In this document: piece after piece, positions 22,432 to 35,876 of the stretch
Position numbering within the stretch: the first letter of the stretch is position 1
How the letters are laid out: each line of letters opens with the position of its first letter
Assembly (NCBI RefSeq): GCF_023101765.2
Contig: NC_064233.1
Location: 3,162,001 to 3,226,000, forward strand
Direction: 5' to 3'
Origin: Spodoptera frugiperda
Taxonomy: Eukaryota; Arthropoda; Insecta; Lepidoptera; Noctuidae
Length of the DNA stretch: 64,000 bases
The notes under the pieces: model-generated
The model's database searches: none
Seen by the model: the letters and a program-made list of their open reading frames with translations, nothing else
Told to the model about the DNA's origin: nothing
Program-made: the position numbers and the translations under genes

Positions 22432-24120
22432 ATGGCTTTCAGGCTTCTATTTGTTTGTGCAGTTTTAGTTTGTACGGTAAGTTGAATTAATTATTATATT
22501 ATCCTCCACAGGCGAAGCTTCTGGGCTACTGAACTGGGGGAGTCAGACGTCTGCTTGGTAGGGGTTAGCCTAGTCTAGTAGTCTAGTCTTCCACACGCGC
22601 CAGTCGAGGAAAGGAAGCAGCCATTGAAGGCTACTGGCATGGTGGGAACCGTCGCAAAATGCTTTAAAACTGCAAGGCCAACCCGGTTCGCGGACTATCT
22701 GGAACTGCGGACACTACCTAGCGAGTTTACCGGGGCTCCGGCTCGAAGGGCAGAAGTAGGAACGGGTGTTTTTTAAGTCAATAAGAGGCTGACGCTCCCC
22801 CTCGCCTCAGTCAAGGTGGGACAAGTTGTTGGATAATTTTCCTCCCTAAAAAAGGCAAGGCGTGAAGATTATGGCACATGAGAGGCATGTATAGGAGGCC
22901 ATTCATAATCCAACAGTTGACTGTCACAATCTAATTATGTCTTAAATAATAATTTTAATAAAAGTTTTTTCTTCTTTCAGACAACAGCCCAATTTCCGCC
23001 GTCACGGATTCAGCCACAGCTACGTAATCAATTACCTAAAATCTGCAACTCACCTCCCAAGATCTGCGACCCGCCGCCACGGATCTGCGACACACCAAGA
23101 ATTTTAAACCAGCCACCGCAGATATGTGATTCACCACCAAGAATTCTTAACCCAGCATCACAGATCTGCGATCCGCCTACAAGATTATTCAACCCACCTT
23201 CACTTTGTGATCAACCACCTCGTTTGTTTAACCCACCACAATTATGTGAGTCACCACCTAGAATCTGCGACTCACCGCCTCTCATTTACAACCCACCGCC
23301 TCAAATATGTGATTTGCCACCAAGAATCTGCGACCAACCACCACGTATCATGAACCAACTCCCACAAATCTGCGATACACCTCGTCTAATCAATCCGCCG
23401 CAGATCTTAAATCCGCTGCCATGTGACCCAACACCTCAGATCTGCAACTCACCTCCTAAAATCTGCAACTCGGAAACACAAGTAATTGTGGACAATTCTC
23501 TTTCTACTGCCCTCGCTAATGCTTTACAAATGTTGCTAATGAATAATCTAATCGAGAAGTCAATGAAGTTACCATGTGGATGCGACTCCATACCCATCCA
23601 AGGTCAAATCTATCCTCCAATAATTGATTATTTAAATCCTCAAGTGGATTATATTAATCCTTATGCTCCTTGTGAGCCTATAATAACTCCTTGTGAAGTT
23701 ATACCCCCTTGCCCATGCGAGCAGGTTGTAGAAGTTATACCCAATGTCTATTATCCAGAAGTAATGTCTATACCTAATATTGGATGCGGATGTGAGCCCA
23801 ATTACATAGGCATACCGAATTATGGGTGCGGATGTGATCAAAACTACGTAGGTATACCTAATTATGGATGTGGATGTGACTATGGGCAGAATTATGGAGT
23901 ACCATATGGATGCGGATGTGATGTGAGTCCTTATGGCTTGCCTAATGTTGGTTGCGGATGTGGAAAGTTTGGCAAACAGAATATCGGTGAATTGTTAGCC
24001 AGTATGTTAGGATCAAGATTTGGCTGTGATGGGCTTATTCCATCTTGTGGATGTTCAAACTTGGATCCTCTAAGCCTTATAGAATCCTGTTTGTCTACCA
24101 ATAAGTATGGGATCTACTGA
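22432..24120 (+). CDS. Cys/Pro repeat secreted protein with LANALQML motif
   Basis: Exon 1 is 22432-22476 (15 codons, MAFRLLFVCAVLVCT, donor GTAAGT). Exon 2 is 22981-24120 after TTCTTCTTTCAG, starting TTAQFPPSRIQPQLRN, phase 0; total 394 residues, 95 more than the longest ATG/TTG-started frame alone suggests. Residues ~35-175 are tandem units like PPRICDSPPRIL, mostly with one Cys per unit. Next comes STALANALQMLLMNNL, the shared helix motif. The C-terminal 120 residues repeat YGCGCD-NY-GIPN blocks, close in style to the Gly-Tyr-Cys arms of chorion proteins. A disulfide-crosslinked eggshell structural role is likely. A polyadenylation signal is near 24224. Confidence 0.85.
22695..22855 (+). 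repeat. Family D repeat inside an intron
   Basis: From GCGGACTATCTGGAACTGCG to the TTGGATAATTTTCCTCCC end, direct orientation. Confidence 0.6.
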
Positions 24121-24779
24121 TCTTGTATTTTTGTTGGATAGGTGATTATTAAGTCCTTATTAATTAAGTGATATTTTAATGTATTTTTTGTATTAGTATT
24201 GTTATGTATTGAAAAAGAAAGAAGAAATAAAAGAATTAGTTAAAATTTATTTGGTTTTAATTTTAATTTTATAAAAACTATCGTGAGACATACTTACTAA
24301 ATTAACTAAAAAATTACGGTTTACTAAGTAGACTGCGCGAAGTCGCCGCGTCAGCGCACGCTGCTAATTATGAAGAATCCCTCATTGAATCGAAACTAGC
24401 TTTTCTCTATTGATGTACGTGAGTATACCGTGCTTTTTAGGTAATTTATTTGGTTTTATTATAATTAAGTCAAAGTCAATAATATCACTCTATGCTCATG
24501 TGCCATGGGCCATCACTAAATAGTATAAAACAAAGTCACTTTCTCTGTCCCTATGTCCCTCTGTAAGTTTAAATCTTTAAAACTACGCAACGGATTTAGA
24601 TGCGGTTTTTTTAATAGATAGAGTGATTCAAGAGGGTGGTTTATATGTATAATACATGCATAATATATCACTATTGCACCCATGCGAAGCTGGGGCAGGT
24701 CGGTAGTTGGAAATAAGACACAAAATTAGGTAAAAAAAAACTTTAATTATTTCTTACAAAACATAAATTATTTCTTAAA

Positions 24780-26017
24780 CTAACCTCTTATATTACCTAG
24801 CATACCCATTAACGTATTGAGTAGAGCATTAACATTAGCCGTACCTAATTGAGCATTGGGACACGCTGGAGAAACGGCCGTAGGTATTACAGGCGGCGGA
24901 ATGACACCTGGCGTAATCATGTTTGGCGTAATCATATTTGGCGTAATCATGTTTGGCGTAATCATATTTGGCGTAATCATATTTGGCGGAATTACGTTTG
25001 ACGGAATCATGTTTGATGGAATTACGTTTGGCGGAATAACGTTAGGCAAAATCATATTATGCGGATTCAAACTAGGCACAGAAGGATAAAAGTTAGACGG
25101 AACATAATTACCAACAATATTGGACTGAGCAATATTACTATTCACTATTTTTGGCATAATTAGATTATTGAGAGCAGGCGACGCTAAATCGTTTAACACA
25201 GGCAAAGTTAGTTTGTTATTGCAATCTGAACTGTATTTATTTTGCAATAGGTTGCAAACTATCATCAATTGTATTGTGTTGGCTAAGTTCTCACAGATAG
25301 AGGGTGAGCAGTCTGTGATGAGAGTGGTTCTAGGGGCCGGAATGATCTTAGGAAGAGGGATAATGTTCGTGCTGGGCGGATCAATCACGTTGGGCGGTAA
25401 ATTAATGAGTTTTCCATTTTCTAGATCTGCGATTGGCCTTGTGTATTGTGGGCGGAAAACTTGTGATGTTGCTAGCTGAAAAAAATGTTATACCATTTAA
25501 TTTTCTATTTAGTATTTGTCTTGGTAGTTTACCCAATTCGTAATGACTGGTAGTGCACCAGAGACGTTACAAGTCCGCTGACTTGTAACGCCTCTGGTGT
25601 TGCGGGTATCCGTGGACGGGGTTGATTGCTTATACCATCAGGTGATCCGTCAAATAAAGTAATTATTTGAGTGATTGCAAGACGTCTACAGTTTGACTGG
25701 GGGTGGTGGTTTTACAAAAAAATTAGCGTAGCGTGTCAGGATAAAAAGTAACCTATGTATTAATCTAGACCATAATCTACCCTTGTCCCAAATTTCATCC
25801 CGATCCCTTCTGCAGTTTTGACATGATTGACTAATAAAGTTTGAACAAAAAGTTTTTGCATTTAGTAAGCAATTGTTTTTGGAACAAAAACGTTACTAAG
25901 GAATAGTTTAAGTAATCATCAAATATCTCTGAATAGGACAATTAAAAGATGAATGTACAATGTTTTATTTACCTGATTATGTAAAATCACAGTCGATATA
26001 ATTAAAATGGACTTCAT
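24780..26017 (-). CDS. Asn/Pro/Met repeat secreted protein with LANTIQLM motif
   Basis: Exon 1 is 25973-26017 (15 codons, MKSILIISTVILHNQ, donor GTAAAT). Exon 2 is 24780-25475 after ATTTTTTTCAG, starting LATSQVFRPQYTRPIADLEN, phase 0; total 246 residues. It carries ICENLANTIQLMIVCNLL, the shared motif with two Cys added. A run of five-residue units I-P-(P/S)-N-(V/M) and M-I-T-P-N follows (residues ~150-195), encoded by a 15-base minisatellite at 24905-25055. The tail is MGMLGNIRG. TATAAATA on the coding strand at 26075-26082 is a possible TATA box. Family unrecognised outside this cluster. Confidence 0.8.
25560..25655 (-). repeat. Family C fragment in an intron
   Basis: TGTAACGCCTCTGGTGTTGC and CATCAGGTGATCCGTC mark a short inverted head half, between the two exons of the gene at 24780. 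Confidence 0.5.
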
Positions 26018-26239
26018 TTTCCTTACAATATTGCTAAACACTATATTACAATATAGATTTCAGAATTAAAGTAATATTTATAATGTAATTTCAATTGATT
26101 TTATTGCATTGCTATCTAAGCTTCGTGTCTTATCGAAGTTTTTATTTAAAGATATTATAATTGTTAGAAATTATATCATGATTGTAATTATGAAATGTTA
26201 TTTCGATAAATCATTGATGTAATAATCATCACGCTTGGT

Positions 26240-26700
26240 TTTATTCAGCGAAGGGGTAGGCAGATGTGCACATTTAATGTTACGCTATGAATCGTGGTGG
26301 CCCAGAGGTCTAAGATGCTCGCTTCTTGTAATATGTATATGAGTTAGCTGGTTCGCGGGTTGTACCAATGGCAAGTACTGTCTGACATTTTCCGAATTAT
26401 AAGTACTTTCTAAGATTGAACAGTAAAGGAAAACATCGTGTGTTTTTTGAGGGGGAAAATCATCCAATGACACGTCCCGCCTTAGAATAGGCGGGAGGGA
26501 GTGTCAGACTGTTACTGACTAAAAACCACCCCGTTCCTTCTCCTGCTTTGAGTCGGAGCCCCGGTAACCTTTTACGTTGTCCGCAGCTCCGGATATCGTG
26601 TGGAAACCTGGGCTCATAATTTCTAATTATAAGTTTGAAATCGCCAACCCGCATTGAGCAAGTGTGGTGATTAATGCTCAAACCTTCCATGTCTGAGAAG
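26240..26700 (-). repeat. Families A, D and E remnants
   Basis: 26240-26275 is a family A tail, 26445-26600 a family D reverse copy, and 26600-26690 family E reverse. Nothing coding was found between 26040 and 26940. Confidence 0.55.
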
Positions 26701-26948
26701 AAGCCTTTGGTTAACGCCACTTTATATATTATAGTGTTGATGTGATGTGATGTGTGTGTGAATGTAACACCCATTTTTTCCATAAGTTGTTCTTAACAGT
26801 GGGCTAATATTTTCATATATCGAATAGGGTAATAGGGTATAGGGTATACCTGAACTAATGGGCCTCTAATTTCTTTTTAATTTTGCAAGGTTTAGAGCAG
26901 ATGTGATGAAAAAAAAACAACAAAATAGCACAACCTTAAATCATTTAT

Positions 26949-27935
26949 TTACAAAACAATAGGCTTGACTAACGGCGCATATTCCGGGCAAACAGGAGCA
27001 GCAATAACCAAATCACAAGCTGCCACAGGTAGATATGCACCAGTCATCACATCATCCATACTTGGGCTGAAATATTTCGCTACCAAAGGCAAAGCTGACT
27101 GAAAATAACCCAAACTCCTTGGTAACTCAACAGCCAAAGGAGGCAGAATGAGTTGGTCTTTGCAGCAACAGCACTGAGGATTCGGAATGTTGTCTATGGT
27201 TTCAACAATGGCGGGGAATGGTGTTGCCAGTCTAGAAAAACATGGGAGTTTTTGGGGACATTGGCATGGGGAGCGGAAGATTGGTATTGTTTGTCCTGGT
27301 GTTAGCTGTAAAAGAAAATTAATCATAGTATAGATACGATCCTAGATTTGCGCTTAAAAACAATATCCTGGGATATTATAAAATAAAATATGAGATTTAA
27401 CCGACGAGCATGCATGAAAAGACTGATGACTGTTGATGATGCGAAAGAGGTATGTAAGATTCGTAGCAATTGGCGTTCCATTGTCTCTGTCTACTCCCTT
27501 GGGACAAAGGCGTGAGGTTATGTATGTATGTATGTATGAGACTTACAGTAAACTACTTAGTGAAAAGTGCGAACCTGTTAAATTTTATAAAACACAAGTA
27601 CGCATCATCATCATTTTCTTCAAAAGGGAAAAAGGTGTGTTATCTTACTGTTATAATAATGATTAACTATAATTTGATTACAAATTTCATGACACGAACG
27701 TAACTGTTTGATGAGGAACTCGACTAGTTTCAAGCCATGCTGAAGGCTCATTATTCATGCAGTAGCAGCGCAACAATTGCCGCGTCTTGTGTCCCGGAAT
27801 GCTGAAACTAGTCAAGTTCTTCGTCAAACAGTTACGTGAATAAGCCTTTAATATAATAATTAATGATTAACTAGTTAAAATACTCACAAAACCAAAAAGT
27901 AGGGCCAGCAAAACGATCAAAGATTTCGCCTCCAT
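26949..27935 (-). CDS. Small Pro/Cys secreted protein with CCCC
   Basis: Exon 1 is 27888-27935 (16 codons, MEAKSLIVLLALLFGF, donor GTGAGT). Exon 2 is 26949-27305 after TTTTCTTTTACAG, starting LTPGQTIPIFRSPCQCPQKL, phase 0; total 134 residues. The mature chain has Cys pairs (PCQCP), a run of four cysteines in NPQCCCCKDQ, and ends VCPEYAPLVKPIVL. No known domain. It diverges from the gene at 28696 across about 760 bases. A TATAAAA is at 27976-27982 on the coding strand. Confidence 0.75.
27699..27832. mobile_element. Small inverted-repeat element (MITE)
   Basis: Ends are near-perfect 33-bp inverted repeats, CGTAACTGTTTGATGAGGAA at the left and TTCGTCAAACAGTTACG at the right, around a 67-base core. 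The core has GCCGCGTCTTG and CATGCTGAAGGCTC. It lies in the intron of the gene above. Arms differ at three positions. Confidence 0.7.
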
Positions 27936-28146
27936 AGTGAATTGAATAAAAGCACAAACAATTGAATCGGCCTGTTTTTATATTTTCGAGTATCTATTAA
28001 AATGTCCTAATAAACGACTTCTTTCAACATTTATTCTACGATTATACATAATTGAGTAATTTTTGACATTGGTAACCCTTTTCTTTGTAATATGACGTAA
28101 CTTCTTACATATTATTAGGTATGCGTCGAAAGAACAACATGTTTTT

Positions 28147-28430
28147 TTTATGGTATAAGCCGGTGAACAAGCAGACGGATCATCTGATGGTAAGCAATCG
28201 CTACCGCCCATGGACACTCGAAACACCAGAGGCGTTACAAGGGTGTTGCCGGCCTTTGGGGTTAGGAATTTAAGAGTTGTTGGAGAATCGGGGATTGGGA
28301 AGATTGGAAAGGGGGGTAATTGGACCTCCGGTAACCTCACTCACACAACGCAAGCGTTGTTTCACGTCGTTTTTCTGTGAGGCCATGGTATCACTCCGAT
28401 CGAGCCGGCCCATTCGTGCCGAAAAATGCT
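28147..28430 (+). repeat. Family C repeat, full length, in a shared promoter region
   Basis: From GGTATAAGCCGGTGAACAAG to CCCATTCGTGCCGAAAAATG. It occupies over a third of the 760-base interval between two divergent genes. Confidence 0.7.
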
Positions 28431-28695
28431 TCTGTATGAAAAAGAAAAGTTAGTACTACAGCAATTTTCACTATTATAACTGGTAGTCAGTTAGTTCTTA
28501 GTATTCAGTTCTTGTATTTAAGTTTCAAAACATCAACATTACTCATCAATGATAATAATGTTTCAATAATATAAACACAAGACGATTGCACATTAATTTT
28601 AAAGATAATTATTTCATTAACTTTAACGTATATTTCAATAAATAACACTAAAAACAGTATTATTGTGGTTTATCATTCGTTTAACTGTATTGAGA

Positions 28696-29848
28696 ATGGC
28701 GAAGGTAGCGCTGTTCGTTGTTGTAAATTGTTTTTTACTTTACCAGGTAAATGTAATTTGTAAAAATAATCCTAGGTTTTTTATTTATTTTATAGTTTAT
28801 TATTATCATCATCAGCCTGTTCTCGTCCATTTTGTAGTTATTGTTCGATTATTATGTTGTGTTTACATTTGTGTTGCGCGTTGCAATGTCTCTGCATTCT
28901 TCTCACATTGTACTTACAATTATTGGTTGGAGAAATGTATCAAAGAAATTGTAAATATAGGTTTATTTTTTAAAAGAGTAACGAATGAAGTTTTTAGCCC
29001 GCTCTTCTCTATTCGAAGCTATACTTTGGAATGAGCACCTAGCTTCACTAACGGACAGACTGACAGACTATTGTCAGACTGTGATTTCAAACTTGTAAGC
29101 CTACGTTTCCTCACGATGTTTTTCTTCGCCATTTCTTAGTGGTGTCTTAATAATCTTAGAAAGCACATAATTATTATAACTCGGAAAAAGTTACATTGGT
29201 ATCAGCCTTTAAACTCCTGGTCACCACGACATTCATAAACCTCTGTAACCTCCTATACATACGTAATTATGAATCTCCTAACATCTTTCTAATTTAATTT
29301 GTATCATATTTTTATATATTTCACAGATAAGTCACGCCCATATTATCAATCGGAATGGTCACCGCGCACCACCAATACCAATAGCCAACACGCCAAAGCC
29401 AACATTACCAGCGAAGCCGCCAACATTTGAACAAACACCAAAATGTTACCCCGAAACCGCAGTAGCATATTTCCTACCAGCACCGCCAACACCGCCAAAA
29501 ATAACCGTTTTAAAACCTGATTGCAAAGATTTTCCTTTAAATTTCAAGAAAAATATCAAAGAAAATAATATTTTTAAGGAAATACCGCAAAATACAGTTT
29601 TTCCGCCTAAAAGTGAAATGTCAAATCGTGTGCCGTTCGCGCCACCGCCGCCATGTTCGACTGGGTTGCCAGATTTAATTGATGATATTCCCAATAAAAT
29701 CCAGAATAGGTTCAGTCGATTAGCAGAGGGAGAGGAAGAAGCTCCTGTTTGCGAGTCTTGTGCAGCATTGTTGAAGAAACTGCCTATTTTTAATTTTGAT
29801 CAAGAGTTGTTGGGGGGATTTTTAGCTGGTATTGGTATTGAGGCTTAG
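28696..29848 (+). CDS. Pro/Lys-rich secreted protein, 190 residues
   Basis: Exon 1 is 28696-28746 (17 codons, MAKVALFVVVNCFLLYQ, donor GTAAAT). Exon 2 is 29327-29848 after TATATTTCACAG, starting ISHAHIINRNGHRAPPIPIA, phase 0. The first 60 mature residues are Pro-rich (TPKPTLPAKPP), a basic Lys/Asn stretch follows (FKKNIKENNIFKE), and the C-terminal 60 have CESCAALLKKLP and end GGFLAGIGIEA. Only the last third shows up in a simple ATG scan. The gene is unrecognised. AATAAA at about 29876 follows the stop. Confidence 0.72.
29090..29270 (+). repeat. Family E remnant in an intron
   Basis: TTTCCTCACGATGTTTTTC and CTTAGTGGTGTCTTAATAAT mark a diverged copy. The rest of this intron shows nothing. 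Confidence 0.45.
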
Positions 29849-30227
29849 TTTTATTATGTTTATTTTATTTTGTTAATAAAGTATTTATGATGGATAAAAG
29901 ATTTTTATTATTGACAATTATTTATTGTTATAGAATTTATAATGTTACAAAGTTCCTACATAAATATATTGAATAATACATTTCTACTTGAGTAGACTGT
30001 AGTTACAAACTCGTTGTTGCGTAACTAAAGTATTATTATCATATCAGCCATACGACGTCCACTGCTGAACATAGGCCTCCCCCAATGACTTCCAGATAGG
30101 TCGGTTGGAAGTGACCTGCATCCAGCGGCTTCCTGCGACCGTCGTCGCAGGTCGTCTGTCCACCTTGCGGGTGTAAAATTACTATAGTAAAGTCAAGTAA
30201 AAATTTGTGTTTTATTTTAAGATGATT

Positions 30228-30267
30228 TTCCAATCAGAATAAAATACCTATTTTATTCTGATTGGAA
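30228..30267. repeat. Perfect 19-bp hairpin upstream of FAM136A
   Basis: TTCCAATCAGAATAAAATA, then CC, then its exact reverse complement, about 165 bases before the start codon. The rest of 29900-30430 contains a short dispersed repeat (30045-30170). Confidence 0.7.
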
Positions 30268-30432
30268 GCTGACTATAAAAGCAAGGTTCCAATACTGAAA
30301 AAAAAATCCGTAAGTCAGCTGTCAAACGTCAAATTCCCAAAACCTTGTAGATAGCGGCTGTCGGTCTACACGAATTTGTAAATCACGAATTTTCACCAAA
30401 TTATTATATTTTCGTGAGTGAAAACCATCAAA

Positions 30433-33468
<3,036 letters not shown>

Positions 33469-33512
33469 GAAGACCTCCGTAGTTTAGTGTCCTGGGGCCT
33501 TAGTCTGCTATT

Positions 33513-33627
33513 ACAATTGTGTCAGAATGGTCGATCATTGAGCAGTGCGAGAGGGACGGAGCTATGTAGGTTGTATAGCTCCATCCCTCTCGCACTGCTC
33601 AATGATTGACCATTCTGACACAATTGT
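33513..33627. repeat. Hairpin with 53-base arms
   Basis: Arms 33513-33565 and 33575-33627 are reverse complements with two mismatches, around a 9-base loop. Left arm begins ACAATTGTGTCAGAATGGTC. It starts 45 bases after the FAM136A stop codon, so it likely lies in that gene's 3' UTR. Confidence 0.85.
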
Positions 33628-33702
33628 TCATTATCAAAGGTCTTTGTAGAACAAGTTAGGTTGGTCAGTGTGTTTATAAGTCTGTTAGCATGTTAGTATG
33701 TT

Positions 33703-33945
33703 TCTCATCATCATTATCAGCCGGTAACTGTCTCACTGCTGGTCAAAGGCCTCTTCTCACACGGAGAAGGTTTGAACATTAATCACCACACTTGCTCAAG
33801 GCGGGTTGGTGATTTTAAACTTGTAATTTGGTTATTATAAGTCCAGGTTTTCCTTCACCGTTTGTCAGTGGTGTCTAAATAATCTTTGAAAATACATTGT
33901 AACTTGGTAAAAGTCATATTGGTTCTTGCCAGGTTTCCTACTAAT
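33703..33945 (+). repeat. Family E repeat
   Basis: AAGGCCTCTTCTCACACGGA to GTGTCTAAATAATCTTTGAA, direct orientation. Confidence 0.6.
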
Positions 33946-34034
33946 TATTGGGATAAATAAAATAACTGGAAGATTGTATATTACAAATAATTGGTTTTTT
34001 GTAAAGAGCTGTCTATTCCTTTGCCTTTAGAGCA

Positions 34035-34365
34035 GAGGCACACGATGTGTTGCGGCGGCGCATGAGCAGTGTCGCTGCGTCGTCTAACATAGAAATATCT
34101 GTGGCATGTCACACGATACACCAGACTTGCAACCACCAAGACGAGGTGGGGAGGGGTGAATGCGTTGCGACGTCGGAGCGGCACCGCTCAGTTGTTTTGC
34201 GTCACAAGGAAACTTTCATTAACAGACTGTCCAACGCTGCTACGGTGCCGCTGCGACATAACGTTGCGGTGCCGCACCGCTCGTGTGCCCACTGACACGG
34301 TGAAACATTTGCGGAGCGGAGCTGCAACGCATCTTATGCCCGCGCTCTTAGGGTTGTAAATGCGA
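34035..34365. repeat. GC-rich, unassigned repeat-like stretch
   Basis: This stretch is far more GC-rich than its surroundings and rich in CGTTGCG and GGTGCCGC pieces in both orientations, so it may be a foldback element. The short ORFs across it on both strands have no signal peptide or splice structure. 34380-34900 is AT-rich and shows nothing. Confidence 0.4.
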
Positions 34366-34902
34366 TGTATTGTTATATTATGTATGTTTATTGTTACTGT
34401 TACAAATCTGTTTAAAAACATCTTTTTGTTGTTTTATTTACTTTATACTTTGGTATTAGGTATAATAAAATATTGATGAAAGTACAAACTGGTTAAGAAA
34501 TAAGAGGTTATGCATTTTGGCGCCACTTTTGACAGTAAGTCATAGAGAATACAGATTATAAATAAAAGTAAGAAACAGATAAGACTAATTCACTACATTA
34601 TTCCTAATATTTTATATTAATATAATATTTTGTTAAAAGTGTACTAAATAGTACACAATAAACATTATCTAAATACATTTTGTGCTCAAAACAAATAAAA
34701 TATTTTTATTGACTATTTAACTTGATGTTGCCATGTATAAAAATTTACATTTAGCTTCTTATTGTGAATAGTGTAGAAAATAAAATTATGATCATTACCA
34801 TGTTAATAAAATTCTTGTTTTTATTTTATCTACCTCTTTGATGTGGTCTCGAGGGGTTCAATTAAACGTAGTGCTCAATTTTGGCAGTTAGTGAATGAGA
34901 AT

Positions 34903-35215
34903 ATCACACACACACACACACACACACACAATTTCACGCCTTTTATTCCCGAAGGGGTAGGCAGAGGTGCACATTACGACACATAATGCCGCTATACAAT
35001 GTACACCCACTTTTTTCACCATTTGTGTTATAAGTCCCATGTAATAGGGGGCGAGTCTATTGCCATATCCTGGACACAATTCCAGGCCCCGTGCTACTAC
35101 CGAGATATTTAAAAAAATCCGAAAAAAGCCCAGTAATACTTTGCCCGACCCGAGAATCGAACCCGAGACCCCTTGTCCCGGTAGTCGCACTTGCAACCTC
35201 TCGACAAACGAGGCA
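34903..35215 (-). repeat. CA microsatellite and family A SINE
   Basis: 34904-34930 is a (CA)n run. 34930-35215 is a nearly complete reverse family A copy ending at the head CGAACCCGAGACCCC. Confidence 0.75.
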
Positions 35216-35344
35216 GTCAGATCAATGAGAAAATCAGAGTGTGGAAAATCAGAAAGAAAATTTGATCCCTAACCAAACAAGAATTATAGAAGTGGCCCTT
35301 GACCAGGAGAAGCTTGGGAACCCCAGGGCCAATCTATTTACTAA

Positions 35345-35510
35345 TAAGAGTTGAGATTGTTAGTTTGTATGAATGTTTGTTTGTTTGAACGCGCTCATTT
35401 CTGGGACTACTAGTCCGATTTGAATAATTATTTATTTTGTGTTGGGTAGTATATTAATTATCGAGGAAGGCTCTAGGCTATAAAACATGCTAGAACCAAT
35501 AAAAGCCGAA
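35345..35510 (+). repeat. Dispersed repeat with GTTTGAACGCGCT
   Basis: Same family as 2540-2700, with GAGGAAGGCTCTAGGCTATA. Confidence 0.5.
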
Positions 35511-35643
35511 CAGTTGCTTGAAAATTCTTGTATTACAATATGAAGCTGGTGAATACCACTAGAAGGTGGTCTATACCTCTGCTTAACACTTCGTGAAATA
35601 CGGCGTAATGTTATGTCATGTTAAAACAGTAATGTAAACAATC

Positions 35644-35793
35644 ATCGATTAAGAAATTAAAGAATCGATACAGTAACTCCTCATCGATTGAGTTATTAGG
35701 TAAGTCGATTTTATCGATTTACTTAACGCAATTTTGTAAGTATATCGATTAATCAATAAAAAATATATTGACAAATATTTTGAGTATAAAAGG
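35644..35793 (+). promoter_or_regulatory. Five ATCGAT sites followed by a TATA box
   Basis: ATCGAT at 35644, 35664, 35683, 35713 and 35744, then TATAAAAGG at 35785-35793, 84 bases before the start codon at 35877. The cluster is the densest of this hexamer in the window. Confidence 0.55.
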
Positions 35794-35876
35794 CTATTTT
35801 TATTTCATTTATGTATAGTTTAATTCGATATTTATTATAATTACAAGTTACAAGTATTATAATTAAATTATTAAAA

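Noticed and set aside
34047..34421. Overlapping ORFs in a GC-rich stretch
   Set aside because: Frames are open on both strands, with no signal peptide or splice signals and no recognisable protein.
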